A stretch of 64,000 nt of DNA from positions 62,001 through 126,000 of the forward strand of contig NZ_PENS01000009.1 in assembly GCF_003144325.1 (NCBI RefSeq), in the 5' to 3' direction. Shown here piece after piece: positions 41,156-50,172 of the stretch (the first letter of the stretch is position 1; every line of letters begins with the position of its first letter). The stretch comes from Proteus terrae (lineage in GTDB: Bacteria > Pseudomonadota > Gammaproteobacteria > Enterobacterales > Enterobacteriaceae). The notes beneath the pieces were generated by a model, which saw nothing but the letters and a program-made list of their open reading frames with translations, was not told where the DNA came from and did not search any database. The position numbers and the translations under genes are program-made.

Positions 41156-41827
41156 CTACAACCAACCTCGTTCTGCGAAAGAAACACAATTATCATGCCC
41201 TATCACAAGGTGATCGAGTACATTTACACCCACTAATTGGCAAGCAGTAAAAATTTTTTCTGTTATTACTTTATCTGCGAGACTTGGTTCGCAAACACCA
41301 GAAGGGTGATTATGAGCAAGAATGATGGATGTTGCATTCTTTTTTATTGATTGACGGACAATTTCTCTAGGATGAACCTCTACTCTGTTAATTGTTCCTT
41401 TAAACATTTCTTCAAATGCAATCAATTGATTTTGATTATCGAGAAACAGTACCACAAACACTTCTCTGTCTCGCCAATGCAATAATTTTTGTAAGTAATG
41501 CTTTGTATCTTCTGAAGAAGATAATACATTTTTATACATAAATTGTGTTGCAGAAAAGCGCTGTGCCATTTCATTAATCGCTTGTAGCTGAGTAAACTTT
41601 CCCACACCAACGCCTTTAAAACGCCCTAAAGTTTCATAATCAGCATTAATAACATGATAAAGAGAACCACACTCTTTAAGTAAAAAAGCAGCCAATTCTA
41701 ATACAGATTTTTCATAAGTACCGGTGCGTAAAAAGAGCGCCAATAACTCAATATCGGTGAGTGATTCAACGCCATAAAGTAATAATTTTTCTCTAGGTAA
41801 AAGTTCACTAACCGATTGATTTTCCAT
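41156..41827 (-). CDS. radC: RadC family JAMM/MPN+ protein
   Basis: This 223-residue protein has an N-terminal helix-hairpin-helix-like region (PREKLLLYGVESLTDIELLALFLRTG) and a C-terminal JAMM metal-site motif HNHPSGVCEPSLAD with EVFVVLFLDNQNQL before it. RadC was once thought to act in DNA repair, but its role is unsettled. Its placement between rpmB and coaBC is conserved in enterobacteria. Confidence 0.92.
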   Translation of the reverse strand: MENQSVSELLPREKLLLYGVESLTDIELLALFLRTGTYEKSVLELAAFLLKECGSLYHVINADYETLGRFKGVGVGKFTQLQAINEMAQRFSATQFMYKNVLSSSEDTKHYLQKLLHWRDREVFVVLFLDNQNQLIAFEEMFKGTINRVEVHPREIVRQSIKKNATSIILAHNHPSGVCEPSLADKVITEKIFTACQLVGVNVLDHLVIGHDNCVSFAERGWL

Positions 41828-42129
41828 CCATGGACTCCTTAATAAGTAAAGGCAGTGGTATTAATGATCTATTTTATCTATTCATATAAGCATTAGGATT
41901 TAGATGAAGCATCACACATCATTAAATGCTACTCGCAAAACAACTGTTGTTTTATACAGTTAATTTACTATAAACTACTAATCTTGTATAAAAAAGACAC
42001 ACATCAAATTTATGCGAGATGAATCGCAAAAATTTAATCTATAAAACATGAAGTTACATAGAATTCCGAATTCACGATGACCTTGTGGTAAAATTACGGG
42101 CAATTATTTATGTACTTAGGCATTTCATC
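41828..42129. other. Divergent intergenic region between radC and coaBC
   Basis: No gene is seen. The region is AT-rich and should carry promoters for radC (leftward) and coaBC (rightward). A GAATTCCGAATTC stretch (42061-42073) is present without known role. Confidence 0.4.
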
Positions 42130-43341
42130 ATGACTACACTTCACGACAAAAAGATTATTCTTGGTATCAGTGGTGGTATTGCGGCCTATAAAGCACCTGA
42201 ACTTGTACGCCGTTTACGTGAGAAAGGTGCAATTGTGCGAGTTGTAATGACACCCGCAGCTCATGCATTTGTGACACCTTTATCACTACAAGCTGTTTCT
42301 GGTTTTCCTGTTGCGGATGATTTACTTGATCCAGCAGCAGAAGCCGCTATGGGGCATATTGAATTAGGTAAATGGGCTGATTTAATTCTACTTGTACCTG
42401 CTACTGCCGATCTTATTGCACGTTTACGAGTGGGTATGGCAAATGATTTACTTACCACACTCTGTTTAGCGAGTAGTGCACCTATCGCTATTGCGCCAGC
42501 AATGAATCAGCAAATGTACAGAGCCACGATTACACAAGAAAATTTATCAGCTTTAGAGCAACGTGGCTGCTTAATTTGGGGGCCTGACTCTGGTAGCCAA
42601 GCTTGTGGTGATGTAGGGCCGGGACGAATGTTAGATCCTTTAACACTTGTCGCATTAGCTGAAAAACAACTTGCTTTGCAGCCACAAGATTTTGCAGGTA
42701 AAAAAATTACGATAACCGCAGGTCCGACTCGTGAAGCCTTAGATCCAGTGCGTTTTATCAGTAATCATAGCTCCGGGAAAATGGGATTTGCGATTGCACA
42801 AGCAGCCGCATTACGTGGAGCTGATGTCACACTTATCGCAGGGCCTGTCACATTACCGACACCCGCTTGTGTTAAACGTATTGACGTTGAAAGCGCACAA
42901 GAAATGTATGAACAAGTGATGCTAATCGCACCTTCACAAGATATTTTTATTGGTTGTGCGGCGGTTGCAGATTACCGCGCTAAACTTATCGCGGCTGAAA
43001 AAATAAAAAAACAAGGTGATGAAGTCACCATCACTATGGTAAAAAACCCCGACATTGTCGCGAGTGTCGGAAAAATGGTTGAACACCGTCCTTTTGTTGT
43101 TGGATTTGCAGCCGAAACCCAGAATGTGGAAGAATATGCCCGCAAAAAACGAGAACAAAAGCAACTCGATTTAATCTGTGCCAATGATGTTTCAGTAGAA
43201 AATCAAGGCTTTAACAGTGATAACAATGCATTACACCTTATTTGGGCTAATGGAGAAGCGCGCTTACCACACAGTAGTAAAGCACAACTTAGCCATCGCC
43301 TACTTGACGAGATAGCCAAACATTATGATGAAAAAAATTGA
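42130..43341 (+). CDS. coaBC: Bifunctional phosphopantothenoylcysteine decarboxylase/phosphopantothenate-cysteine ligase
   Basis: This flavoprotein of 403 residues carries out two steps of coenzyme A synthesis. The N-terminal CoaC part has the FMN-binding [19 protein letters not shown], the catalytic-His region and PAMNQQMY; the C-terminal CoaB part has [25 protein letters not shown]. Start 42130 ([12 protein letters not shown]) is chosen from the E. coli alignment; the frame is open further upstream. It overlaps dut by 17 bases. Confidence 0.95.
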   Translation: MTTLHDKKIILGISGGIAAYKAPELVRRLREKGAIVRVVMTPAAHAFVTPLSLQAVSGFPVADDLLDPAAEAAMGHIELGKWADLILLVPATADLIARLRVGMANDLLTTLCLASSAPIAIAPAMNQQMYRATITQENLSALEQRGCLIWGPDSGSQACGDVGPGRMLDPLTLVALAEKQLALQPQDFAGKKITITAGPTREALDPVRFISNHSSGKMGFAIAQAAALRGADVTLIAGPVTLPTPACVKRIDVESAQEMYEQVMLIAPSQDIFIGCAAVADYRAKLIAAEKIKKQGDEVTITMVKNPDIVASVGKMVEHRPFVVGFAAETQNVEEYARKKREQKQLDLICANDVSVENQGFNSDNNALHLIWANGEARLPHSSKAQLSHRLLDEIAKHYDEKN

Positions 43342-43783
43342 TGTTAAAATCCTTGATGCACGTATTGGTCAAGAATATCCACTTCCTGCTTATGCCACGA
43401 CAGGCTCTGCTGGTTTAGATTTACGCGCTTGCCTTGATGCACCATTAGTTCTTGAACCAGGGCAAACCGAATTATTACCTACAGGTCTTGCTGTACATAT
43501 TGCCGATGAAGGATTAGCAGCAATGGTACTTCCTCGTTCAGGTTTAGGCCATAAACACGGTGTTGTATTAGGTAACTTAGTTGGACTGATTGATTCCGAT
43601 TACCAAGGTCAACTGATGGTATCTGTTTGGAATCGTGGTCAAACAGCGTTTACCATCGAACCGGGTGAGCGTATTGCTCAAATGATTATAGTGCCCGTAG
43701 TTCAAGCTGAATTTAATATTGTTGAAGATTTTACCGCAACGGAACGTGGTAGCGGTGGCTTTGGTCACTCCGGCCGCCAATAA
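43325..43783 (+). CDS. dut: dUTP diphosphatase
   Basis: This 152-residue trimeric enzyme cleaves dUTP to dUMP and pyrophosphate, keeping uracil out of DNA. It has the five classic motifs, including [29 protein letters not shown] and the C-terminal [10 protein letters not shown] loop. It is nearly identical to the E. coli protein and overlaps coaBC. Confidence 0.97.
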   Translation: MMKKIDVKILDARIGQEYPLPAYATTGSAGLDLRACLDAPLVLEPGQTELLPTGLAVHIADEGLAAMVLPRSGLGHKHGVVLGNLVGLIDSDYQGQLMVSVWNRGQTAFTIEPGERIAQMIIVPVVQAEFNIVEDFTATERGSGGFGHSGRQ

Positions 43784-43895
43784 TAACGACGTCTTGCATT
43801 AATTATATCAATGACGATATCACTCCCTTTGCACTAAAAACCTTAGTGCAAAGGTTTACTGATTTGTTTTGCTTTTAGCAGGGGCCTTATCAGTC

Positions 43896-44498
43896 ATGGC
43901 AGAAGAAAAAGAAACCAAAAAGAAAAGAAATAGACGGGATGAAATCTTACAATCACTTGCCCAAATGTTGGAATCAAGTGATGGTAGTCAGCGCATCACA
44001 ACGGCAAAGCTTGCCGCCACTGTTGGTGTATCTGAAGCCGCGCTCTATCGACATTTTCCCAGTAAAACCAAAATGTTTGATAGCTTGATTGAGTTTATCG
44101 AAGATAGCTTAGTCTCCCGTATTAATTTGATTTTAAAAGATGAAAAAGAGGCTGTTGCAAGAATTCGCTTAATTCTTATCTTGATCCTCGGTTTTGCTGA
44201 GAAAAACCCGGGGCTATCTCGTATTTTGACTGGTCATGCATTGATGTTTGAACAAGACAGATTGCAAGGGCGAATAAACCAGCTTTATGAGCGTATTGAG
44301 GTTCAATTACGACAAGTCATTAAAGAGCGTAAAATTCGTGAAGGTAGTGCTTTCTTGCATGATGAAGCATTACTTGCTTCACAACTACTCGCTTTTTGTG
44401 AGGGTATGTTAGCACGCTTTGTACGCACAGAATTTCGCTATCAACCCACTCAAGAATTTGAAGCTCGCTGGCCATTAATTTTGGCACAGTTACAATGA
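43896..44498 (+). CDS. slmA: Nucleoid occlusion factor SlmA
   Basis: This 200-residue TetR-family protein binds specific chromosomal sites and blocks FtsZ ring assembly over the nucleoid. The helix-turn-helix ([24 protein letters not shown]) and the C-terminal part closely match E. coli SlmA. Start 43896 ([11 protein letters not shown]) is chosen from that alignment; a longer frame from 43869 is possible. It follows dut by 112 bases. Confidence 0.96.
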   Translation: MAEEKETKKKRNRRDEILQSLAQMLESSDGSQRITTAKLAATVGVSEAALYRHFPSKTKMFDSLIEFIEDSLVSRINLILKDEKEAVARIRLILILILGFAEKNPGLSRILTGHALMFEQDRLQGRINQLYERIEVQLRQVIKERKIREGSAFLHDEALLASQLLAFCEGMLARFVRTEFRYQPTQEFEARWPLILAQLQ

Positions 44499-44559
44499 AA
44501 TGATGGACTCGTGATTTAACTCAACAATTTGAAATTTACAGATATGCCGTTTTTTTCTT

Positions 44560-44770
44560 ATTTGTGTTAACATGCGTCCTCTGGTACACAATTACCTAAT
44601 GTATTTATCAGGAATGGCACTCGTGCAGTTCCTACATTGTGGCATTAGCGACTCGCTTTGCCCCTGCTGTAAAAGTCCTTTTTATATTTCAATATCTGTG
44701 ATAATTGCCACAGAAGATTCATTGTACTACTCACCCCGCCCATAATTGGGCGAGGGCTTTTTTTTATCTC
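44560..44770 (+). ncRNA. Candidate small RNA or structured 3' UTR between slmA and pyrE
   Basis: This gap has no gene but shows several paired elements and an intrinsic terminator. AGGAATGGCACTCGTGCAGTTCCT (given here as arms AGGAA/TTCCT and GCAC/GTGC) folds into a hairpin near 44610-44633. TGTGGCA at about 44637 can pair with TGCCACA near 44706, and CTGTG/CACAG can form a local alternative. The 3' end is the terminator at 44736-44765. It may be an independent small RNA or the 3' UTR of slmA. It does not match any small RNA that I recognise. Confidence 0.4.
44735..44765 (+). terminator. Intrinsic terminator in the slmA-pyrE gap
   Basis: CGCCCA pairs with TGGGCG across a short loop, extended by flanking C/G pairs, and is followed by a run of eight T. 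It is oriented rightward and ends whatever transcript leaves the slmA side. Confidence 0.8.
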
Positions 44771-44805
44771 TAATCGACCAACTCGTTTATCGCGTATTGA
44801 CTTTA

Positions 44806-45450
44806 TTAATTCACGCCATAGCGCTCACGATAAGCTTTAACCGCAGGTAAATGCTCAGACAGTGTTTCATTCTCACTTAGGTAACTAATTAAATCATCTA
44901 AGGTAATAATCGAATACACTTGGCATTGATAATCACGTTTTAACTCTTGTATTGCAGAAAGTTCTTCTCGCCCTTTCTCTTGTCTATCCAAACTTAATAA
45001 CACGGCAGAAAGCATTGCATCATGTTGTTTTATAATTTCCATTGATTCACGAATTGCAGTACCTGCTGTAATGACATCATCGACAATCACAACATTACCT
45101 TTCAATGGGCTTCCTACTAATGTTCCTCCTTCACCATGATCTTTAGCCTCTTTGCGATTAAAACAGTAAGGGATATCGATATCATGATGCTCAACCAATG
45201 CGACTGCCGTTGTGGTTGCAATAGGTATCCCTTTATAAGCGGGTCCAAACAACACATCACAAGACACATTATTATCTAATAATGTTTGCGCATAGAACTG
45301 CCCCAGTAAAGCCAAATCACGCCCTGTATTAAATAAACCGGCATTAAAAAAGTAAGGACTCACCCTTCCTGACTTCAGTGTGAACTCACCAAATTTCAGG
45401 ACATTTTTTGCTAATGCTAGTTCTATAAAGCGGCGTTGGTAGGCTTTCAT
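44806..45450 (-). CDS. pyrE: Orotate phosphoribosyltransferase
   Basis: This 214-residue enzyme joins orotate and PRPP to make orotidine monophosphate in pyrimidine synthesis. The PRPP-binding motif [13 protein letters not shown] and the [11 protein letters not shown] and [15 protein letters not shown] loops are present. It lies downstream of rph, and a terminator hairpin between the two genes acts as an attenuator. Confidence 0.97.
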   Translation of the reverse strand: MKAYQRRFIELALAKNVLKFGEFTLKSGRVSPYFFNAGLFNTGRDLALLGQFYAQTLLDNNVSCDVLFGPAYKGIPIATTTAVALVEHHDIDIPYCFNRKEAKDHGEGGTLVGSPLKGNVVIVDDVITAGTAIRESMEIIKQHDAMLSAVLLSLDRQEKGREELSAIQELKRDYQCQVYSIITLDDLISYLSENETLSEHLPAVKAYRERYGVN

Positions 45451-45493
45451 TTCTTTCTCCTCTCTACGTTACTTGATGACAAATTTTAGACAT

Positions 45494-45519
45494 AAAAAAG
45501 GCGACTTCTCAGTCGCCTT
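45494..45519 (-). promoter_or_regulatory. pyrE attenuator (intrinsic terminator between rph and pyrE)
   Basis: On the leftward strand AAGGCGACT and AGTCGCCTT form a 9-bp stem with a 4-base loop, followed by a T run. In E. coli, pyrE expression is set by UTP-sensitive attenuation at this very place: low UTP slows polymerase, translation of rph keeps up and the terminator fails. The same arrangement is seen here. Confidence 0.85.
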
Positions 45520-45530
45520 AAAAATATAAT

Positions 45531-46247
45531 TTATTGCTTAAGCGCCTCTTTTTGCGCTTCAAATATTTTCTCTAATCCCCCCTTTGCAAGGGCGAGTAAA
45601 GCAAGTAATTCTTCGTGACTAAATGGTGCGCCTTCTGCCGTACCTTGAACTTCAATCATACGACCATCATCAATCATCACCACATTCATATCTGTTTCTG
45701 CGGCAGAATCTTCAACATATTCAAGATCGCATAATGGTTCACCATCAACGATCCCCACAGATACAGCGGCGACCATAGATTTAAGAGGGCTCTTTTTCAG
45801 TTTACCTTCTTCAACCATTTTATTTAAAGCATCAACTAATGCGACGCAAGCACCAGAGATAGAGGCCGTACGTGTACCACCATCAGCTTGAATAACATCA
45901 CAATCAACAGTGATAGTGAATTCACCTAACGCTTTTAAATCAACAGCAGCACGTAATGAGCGTGCAATTAAGCGTTGAATTTCCATAGTACGGCCGGTTT
46001 GTTTACCACGAGCCGCTTCACGTGCATTACGACTATTTGTTGCGCGAGGAAGCATACCGTATTCTGCGGTTACCCAACCTTGCCCTTGCCCTTTAAGAAA
46101 ACGTGGTACACCCTCTTCTACAGTGGCGTTACACAAGACTTTAGTATCACCAAATTCGACTAATACAGAACCCTCAGCGTGTTTTGTATAATGGCGAGTG
46201 ATGGTAATAGGACGTACTTGGTCTGCTTGTCTGTCTGCTGGACGCAT
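45531..46247 (-). CDS. rph: Ribonuclease PH
   Basis: This 238-residue phosphorolytic exoribonuclease trims tRNA 3' ends. Start 46247 ([14 protein letters not shown]) gives the same length as E. coli RNase PH; an upstream ATG (46286) is less likely. Conserved blocks include [23 protein letters not shown] and [15 protein letters not shown]. The C-terminus is intact. Its transcript runs into the pyrE attenuator. Confidence 0.96.
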   Translation of the reverse strand: MRPADRQADQVRPITITRHYTKHAEGSVLVEFGDTKVLCNATVEEGVPRFLKGQGQGWVTAEYGMLPRATNSRNAREAARGKQTGRTMEIQRLIARSLRAAVDLKALGEFTITVDCDVIQADGGTRTASISGACVALVDALNKMVEEGKLKKSPLKSMVAAVSVGIVDGEPLCDLEYVEDSAAETDMNVVMIDDGRMIEVQGTAEGAPFSHEELLALLALAKGGLEKIFEAQKEALKQ

Positions 46248-46284
46248 GGTGTTATCTCCGCTTTCTCTGACATATTGGGGGCGC

Positions 46285-46290
46285 ATTATA
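46285..46290 (-). promoter_or_regulatory. -10 element of the rph promoter
   Basis: TATAAT on the leftward strand lies 38 bases before the rph start codon. A clear -35 is not seen. The promoter would also serve pyrE through the attenuator. Confidence 0.4.
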
Positions 46291-46334
46291 CGACCTAAAA
46301 TGGCTTATGCCTATCCTGTATCGATACCTGGGGT

Positions 46335-46340
46335 TATAAT
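46335..46340 (+). promoter_or_regulatory. -10 element of the yicC promoter
   Basis: TATAAT lies 33 bases before the yicC start codon, on the rightward strand. No strong -35 is seen. Confidence 0.4.
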
Positions 46341-46372
46341 CGTATCATCTTTTACACTATTGAGACCCTATT

Positions 46373-47236
46373 ATGATCCGTAGCATGACCGCTTTTGCTC
46401 GCCGAGACATCAAAAAAGACTGGGGTAGCGCTGCATGGGAACTACGTTCCGTCAACCAACGCTATCTTGAAACTTATATTCGTTTACCTGAGCAATTACG
46501 TAGTTTAGAGCCTGTTATTCGTGAACGTCTACGTAATCGCTTAACGCGCGGTAAAATTGAATGTAACTTACGTTTTGATCTTAATGCTCGCTTTCAAGGC
46601 GAACTTAATATTGATGAGAATTTAGCAAAACAACTGATTGTTTCTGCCAACTGGGTAAAAAGCCACAGCCATGAAGGGACTATCAGCCCATTTGATATTT
46701 TACGTTGGCCGGGTGTTATTTCCGCACAAGAGCAAGATTTAGATGCCATTGGTACTGAGCTTTTAGCTGAATTAGATTTAGCGATCGACGCCTTCATCGC
46801 AAGCCGTGAAGCAGAAGGGCAATCACTGAAAGTTCTTATCGAACAGCGTTTAGATGCTGTTTGCGAAGAAGTTGTTAAGGTGAGAGCACAGATGCCAGAA
46901 GTTTTACAATGGCAACGTGAACGTTTAACAAGCAAATTAGAAGAAGCTCAAGTTCAAATTGATAATAATCGTTTAGAACAAGAGTTAGTGATGTTAGCAC
47001 AACGTTTAGATGTTGCTGAAGAGCTTGATAGATTAGAAGCTCATGTTAAAGAAACACGAAAAATTCTTGTAAAAAAAGAAGCCGTAGGTCGTCGTCTTGA
47101 TTTTATGATGCAAGAATTTAACCGTGAATCCAACACATTAGCATCGAAATCAATTAATACTGAAGTCACTAATTCAGCCATTGAATTAAAAGTTTTAATT
47201 GAACAAATGCGTGAGCAAATTCAGAACATTGAATAA
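46373..47236 (+). CDS. yicC: YicC family endoribonuclease
   Basis: This 287-residue protein matches the YicC family from MIRSMTAFARRD to MREQIQNIE. The middle is coiled coil and the C-terminal domain has ETRKILVKKEAVGRRLDFMMQEFNRE with conserved acidic and basic residues. YicC proteins have been described as endoribonucleases, including in E. coli small-RNA turnover. The gene is divergent from rph. Its 3' end is a known insertion site for a class of mobilisable genomic islands in Vibrio and relatives, and here a tyrosine integrase gene begins 171 bases after its stop. Confidence 0.95.
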   Translation: MIRSMTAFARRDIKKDWGSAAWELRSVNQRYLETYIRLPEQLRSLEPVIRERLRNRLTRGKIECNLRFDLNARFQGELNIDENLAKQLIVSANWVKSHSHEGTISPFDILRWPGVISAQEQDLDAIGTELLAELDLAIDAFIASREAEGQSLKVLIEQRLDAVCEEVVKVRAQMPEVLQWQRERLTSKLEEAQVQIDNNRLEQELVMLAQRLDVAEELDRLEAHVKETRKILVKKEAVGRRLDFMMQEFNRESNTLASKSINTEVTNSAIELKVLIEQMREQIQNIE

Positions 47237-47272
47237 TTTTCTCTTGTTTTCCAAAGCTTTCCGATATTAATC

Positions 47273-47297
47273 AAAGCCCTGATTTATCAGGGCTTTT
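47273..47297 (+). terminator. Intrinsic terminator after yicC
   Basis: AAAGCCCTGA pairs with TCAGGGCTTT across a 4-base loop, followed by T-rich sequence. It ends yicC transcription just before the mobile element's integrase. Confidence 0.85.
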
Positions 47298-47341
47298 TAT
47301 TTTCACTCTGTTCTTGTACGTTTCAATCTGTTTCATCTAAG

Positions 47342-47394
47342 TGGTGAGTTAACTGGTGAGTAATGCCTCGCTATACTTGCATCAAATGGTGAGT
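47342..47394. repeat. Three TGGTGAGT direct repeats at the integrase side (arm-type site candidates)
   Basis: TGGTGAGT occurs at 47342-47349, 47354-47361 and 47387-47394; the first two are 12 bases apart. They lie between the yicC terminator and the integrase gene. P4-type integrases bind short arm-type repeats beside the core attachment site, so these may be the attL arm. The core site itself, probably in the last codons of yicC, cannot be fixed without the other end. Confidence 0.5.
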
Positions 47395-47407
47395 ATTAGG
47401 AGACACA

Positions 47408-48631
47408 ATGGCATCAATGACCGCAAAGCAGGTGGCGTCACTTGCAAAATCAGGAGAGCCGACAAGAAAATCCGACGGAAAAGGACTCTACTTTGTCGTT
47501 CCAGACTCGGGAGCGCCCTATTGGGCCCTTCGATATAGTGGAAATGGCAAACGAAAACAAATGACTCTGGGTCAGTACCCTGATATGTCGTTGGCCGATG
47601 CAAGATCAGAAGCCGAAGTGTTTAAACGTGACTTAAGGCAAGGCGTAGATCCCCTCATTGCAAAACAGCGTCAAAAGTGGACTGGTATCATATCGGTCGA
47701 TGATTTATTTGAGGATTGGTATAAAAACGATTTAGCGCCAAGGCTAAAGCATCCCAACATTCCAGCTCGAATATATAGAAAGGAAATTAAGCCAGTCATT
47801 GGCGAATTCAAAATTCAGGACGTCACAGCTCTGGATGTTCGAGAGATAATTCAAAGAGTTAGGGATAGCGGCCGTCTAACCATTGCCAATGACACTCTGG
47901 GTTATATGAAGCAGCTTTTCAAGCACGCTTTAAAGCTTGGATTAACCGCCAATAATCCCGCTGCACCTTTCACAATAAACGATGCTGGAGGCCTTGAAAA
48001 CAGTTGTAAACGGGCATTAGATCTGGATGAAATCGAGAAAGTCTTTAAAGTATTTCGAAGCCATCTAAATAGCTTTGGTAGAGATAACTATTTGCTGTGC
48101 TGCCTCTTTTTGGTACTAGGTAACAGGAAGAGTGAACTATGTGAAGCTCCTTGGTGGGAATTTGACATGACAGAATCTGTGTGGCACATCCCCGAATCGC
48201 GGGTGAAAACTGGAATAGCTATTTCTATCCCTTTACCAACTCAGGCAATGGCATGGCTTAGTGAGCTCAAAGTAAGATCGATGGGCTCTGATTACGTTTT
48301 TCCTGCCAGACGCCGAAGCAATCTGTTACATATGGGACCTGATACCCTGAATAGCGCAATCTCAAAGTTATTTGGACGAGAAGCTGGGAGGAAGATTCAG
48401 CCCCCCAACGTAATGGGTGATATCGAGCATTTTACAGTACATGACTTACGGCGAACATTCAGGAGTCTCGCTGCATCAGTAGGAACACCAAATCACGTCG
48501 CTCGGTTGTGCATCAATCACAGGCAGGGAGGAGTTGACGGTATATACGATCGGTATGAGTACTTCAAAGAACGAAAAGTTGCTCACCAGAAAGTTGCCGA
48601 TCTAGTTACACCTCTCATTCAACTGGATTGA
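47408..48631 (+). CDS. int: P4-type tyrosine recombinase (integrase) of the mobile element
   Basis: This 407-residue integrase has the N-terminal arm-binding domain of the P4 family (KSDGKGLYFVVPDSGAPYWALRY, MTLGQYPDMSLADAR), then a core-binding region. The catalytic domain has Arg240 in LGNRKSEL, His345 and Arg348 in HDLRRTF, His371 in INHRQGG and a tyrosine at 380 or 383. It should catalyse integration and excision at the 3' end of yicC. AGGAG precedes the ATG. Base composition rises from here onward compared with the host genes, a sign of transfer. Its position mirrors that of yicC-targeting genomic islands known from Vibrio. Confidence 0.95.
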   Translation: MASMTAKQVASLAKSGEPTRKSDGKGLYFVVPDSGAPYWALRYSGNGKRKQMTLGQYPDMSLADARSEAEVFKRDLRQGVDPLIAKQRQKWTGIISVDDLFEDWYKNDLAPRLKHPNIPARIYRKEIKPVIGEFKIQDVTALDVREIIQRVRDSGRLTIANDTLGYMKQLFKHALKLGLTANNPAAPFTINDAGGLENSCKRALDLDEIEKVFKVFRSHLNSFGRDNYLLCCLFLVLGNRKSELCEAPWWEFDMTESVWHIPESRVKTGIAISIPLPTQAMAWLSELKVRSMGSDYVFPARRRSNLLHMGPDTLNSAISKLFGREAGRKIQPPNVMGDIEHFTVHDLRRTFRSLAASVGTPNHVARLCINHRQGGVDGIYDRYEYFKERKVAHQKVADLVTPLIQLD

Positions 48632-48812
48632 TAGGCCCTCCATCATTTATGGCTAATTGGGACAAACTTTTCCTGAGTTCCTTTGAAGAAACAGTCCTGG
48701 AACAAGCTATATCTCGCTCAGCTTGTTCCAGCAGAAGCCTAAATGCCAATATTTCGAGGTCTTCGATGGTTTGAACATCACGCATATTTTTATTATCTCC
48801 AAGTATTTTCAT
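48615..48812 (-). CDS. Small hypothetical protein convergent with int
   Basis: This possible 65-residue protein is rich in Leu, Glu and Arg with a likely helical stretch (TIEDLEILAFRLLLEQAERD). Its end overlaps the integrase end by 17 bases on the other strand. ATG 48785 with GGAG upstream is an alternative start. The sequence looks protein-like, but no family is recognised. Confidence 0.4.
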   Translation of the reverse strand: MKILGDNKNMRDVQTIEDLEILAFRLLLEQAERDIACSRTVSSKELRKSLSQLAINDGGPINPVE

Positions 48813-48854
48813 CCGATTTTAGCTGGGAAACTTCAAAAATGCTCTACGCAGACT

Positions 48855-48908
48855 AAACGTGCAGCCGCCCCACATATTCGAGAAATATCCGTGCAACAAT
48901 CCCACATA
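48855..48908 (+). repeat. Iteron-like 22-bp repeat, pair 1
   Basis: Copies at 48855-48876 and 48887-48908 are 32 bases apart. Shared pieces are CGTGCA(A/G)C at the left and CCCACATA at the right, with variable bases between. Confidence 0.65.
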
Positions 48909-49030
48909 ACTAAAAGATCACGTTGAACAGGTTCTAACGAACCGAAAAGCACCATCAAAATCGCACTAATAGCCGAAAACAGCGGTTAAAAATAGCTCAT
49001 CCTTGTAACCGCCCCATAGGTTTAAGCGTT

Positions 49031-49084
49031 AATCGTGCAGCCAACCAATATACCCAAGGCTTAAACGTGCAACGTTCCCACATA
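49031..49084 (+). repeat. Iteron-like 22-bp repeat, pair 2
   Basis: Copies at 49031-49052 and 49063-49084 are again 32 bases apart and lie 176 bases after pair 1. The second copy has CGTGCAAC and CCCACATA intact; the first has drifted at the right half (CCAATATA). Confidence 0.65.
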
Positions 49085-49122
49085 TGTCACTGGTGTGGGA
49101 GAGTAATAGAGTCTCATACTAA

Positions 49123-49155
49123 AATGGCAGCGTACTCAGTCGATTCGCTGCCATT
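49123..49155. repeat. Perfect 10-bp inverted repeat
   Basis: AATGGCAGCG and CGCTGCCATT pair with a 13-base loop. No T run follows, so a simple terminator is unlikely; its role is unknown. Confidence 0.5.
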
Positions 49156-49371
49156 CCTAAATCGAAAATGCCCCTTTGTGTGCTAAGTAAGTTAACGATC
49201 ATTAAAGTGGTTTCTATTAGTTTCCCTCAATTTATCTAATAGCAACGAATACCAAGGATAATTTTTGTCCCAATAGCATCCTTATATGTCCTTTAAGCCA
49301 CTTTTGAGCGTCTATGCTATTGCATAAAATGACTCCATTACAGCAAAACACAGCAATACTGGAGCACAATT

Positions 49372-50148
49372 ATGAAAATCACACAAATTCGCAATGCAAC
49401 ACAAATCATTGACTATGCAGGTAAAACATTCCTTATTGACCCAATGTTAGCGCCAAAAGGCACTTACCCAGGATTTGAAGGAACCGCAAATTCACACTTA
49501 CGCAATCCAACCGTTGAATTGCCTCTGCCTCTTGAAAGCATCATCAATGTGGACGCAGTTCTGCTAACTCATACTCATCCAGACCACTGGGATGAAACAG
49601 CAGTGAATGCGATCCCTAAAGATAAATTGATTTTTGTACAGCACGAAGGTGATGAAGCTATTCTTCTATCACAAGGTTTTACCAACGTTAAAATCTTCTC
49701 TGAAGAAACTGATTATCATGGTATTTCATTTACACGTACCGTCTGCCAGCATGGCTCTGATGCAGCGTTCCAACATGATCAAATGGCTGAAATTTTGGGT
49801 GAAGTGACAGGCGTGATTTTTTCCCATGCCGATGAAGAAAAGTTATATGTGGTTGGTGATACGATTTGGATTCCAAGTGTAGAAGAAACCATGAAAAAAG
49901 AACAACCTGGTGTCGTTATTCTCAATACGGGCTGGGCGCATGTACTGGGCTTTGGTCCTATTATTATGGGTAAAGAAGATGTACTAAAAACACACCAAGT
50001 ACTACCCACAGCGAAAATCGTTGCGACTCATATGGGCGCGGTTAACCATGTATTGGTGACTACTCAAGAAATGCGCGAATACGCAGCTTCAAATATGATT
50101 AGCGATTTTGTGTTTGTTCCAGAAGATGGTGAAACAGTAACACTTTAG
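49372..50148 (+). CDS. UlaG-like metallo-beta-lactamase fold hydrolase
   Basis: This 258-residue protein has the metal-binding motif HTHPDHWDE and later metal ligands in QHGSD, VVGDT and THMGAVNH, as in the UlaG-like branch of the metallo-beta-lactamase fold. Relatives cleave lactones or other small esters, but the substrate here is unknown. No signal peptide is seen, so it is cytoplasmic. It is the first of three cargo genes read in the same direction with a SnoaL-like protein and a GlxA-type regulator, probably one operon. It has no obvious link to transfer. Confidence 0.85.
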   Translation: MKITQIRNATQIIDYAGKTFLIDPMLAPKGTYPGFEGTANSHLRNPTVELPLPLESIINVDAVLLTHTHPDHWDETAVNAIPKDKLIFVQHEGDEAILLSQGFTNVKIFSEETDYHGISFTRTVCQHGSDAAFQHDQMAEILGEVTGVIFSHADEEKLYVVGDTIWIPSVEETMKKEQPGVVILNTGWAHVLGFGPIIMGKEDVLKTHQVLPTAKIVATHMGAVNHVLVTTQEMREYAASNMISDFVFVPEDGETVTL

Positions 50149-50172
50149 TCAGATGTTAGGAGTAGGCTGGTA

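Larger units (their letters stand above)
48813..49371. other. Non-coding region with iteron-like repeats beside int
   Basis: No convincing gene is seen. The region holds two pairs of 22-bp repeats (separate entries), an inverted repeat GGTTC/GAACC near 48930-48943 and a perfect 10-bp inverted repeat at 49123-49155. It may contain a replication origin, regulatory sites for excision or a boundary of an insertion. Confidence 0.55.

Noticed and set aside
44560-44770. Region between slmA and pyrE as Spot 42, CyaR, ArcZ or another known small RNA
   Set aside because: None of the sequences I know for these RNAs matches; it is listed only as an unnamed candidate.
48841-49084. Repeats beside int as a CRISPR array
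   Set aside because: Only four imperfect copies exist, with two different spacings and no Cas genes near by; iteron-like or protein-binding sites fit better.
49372-50148. UlaG-like hydrolase as a beta-lactamase resistance gene
   Set aside because: It has the metallo-beta-lactamase fold but no signal peptide, and its sequence fits the UlaG-like branch, not true metallo-beta-lactamases.
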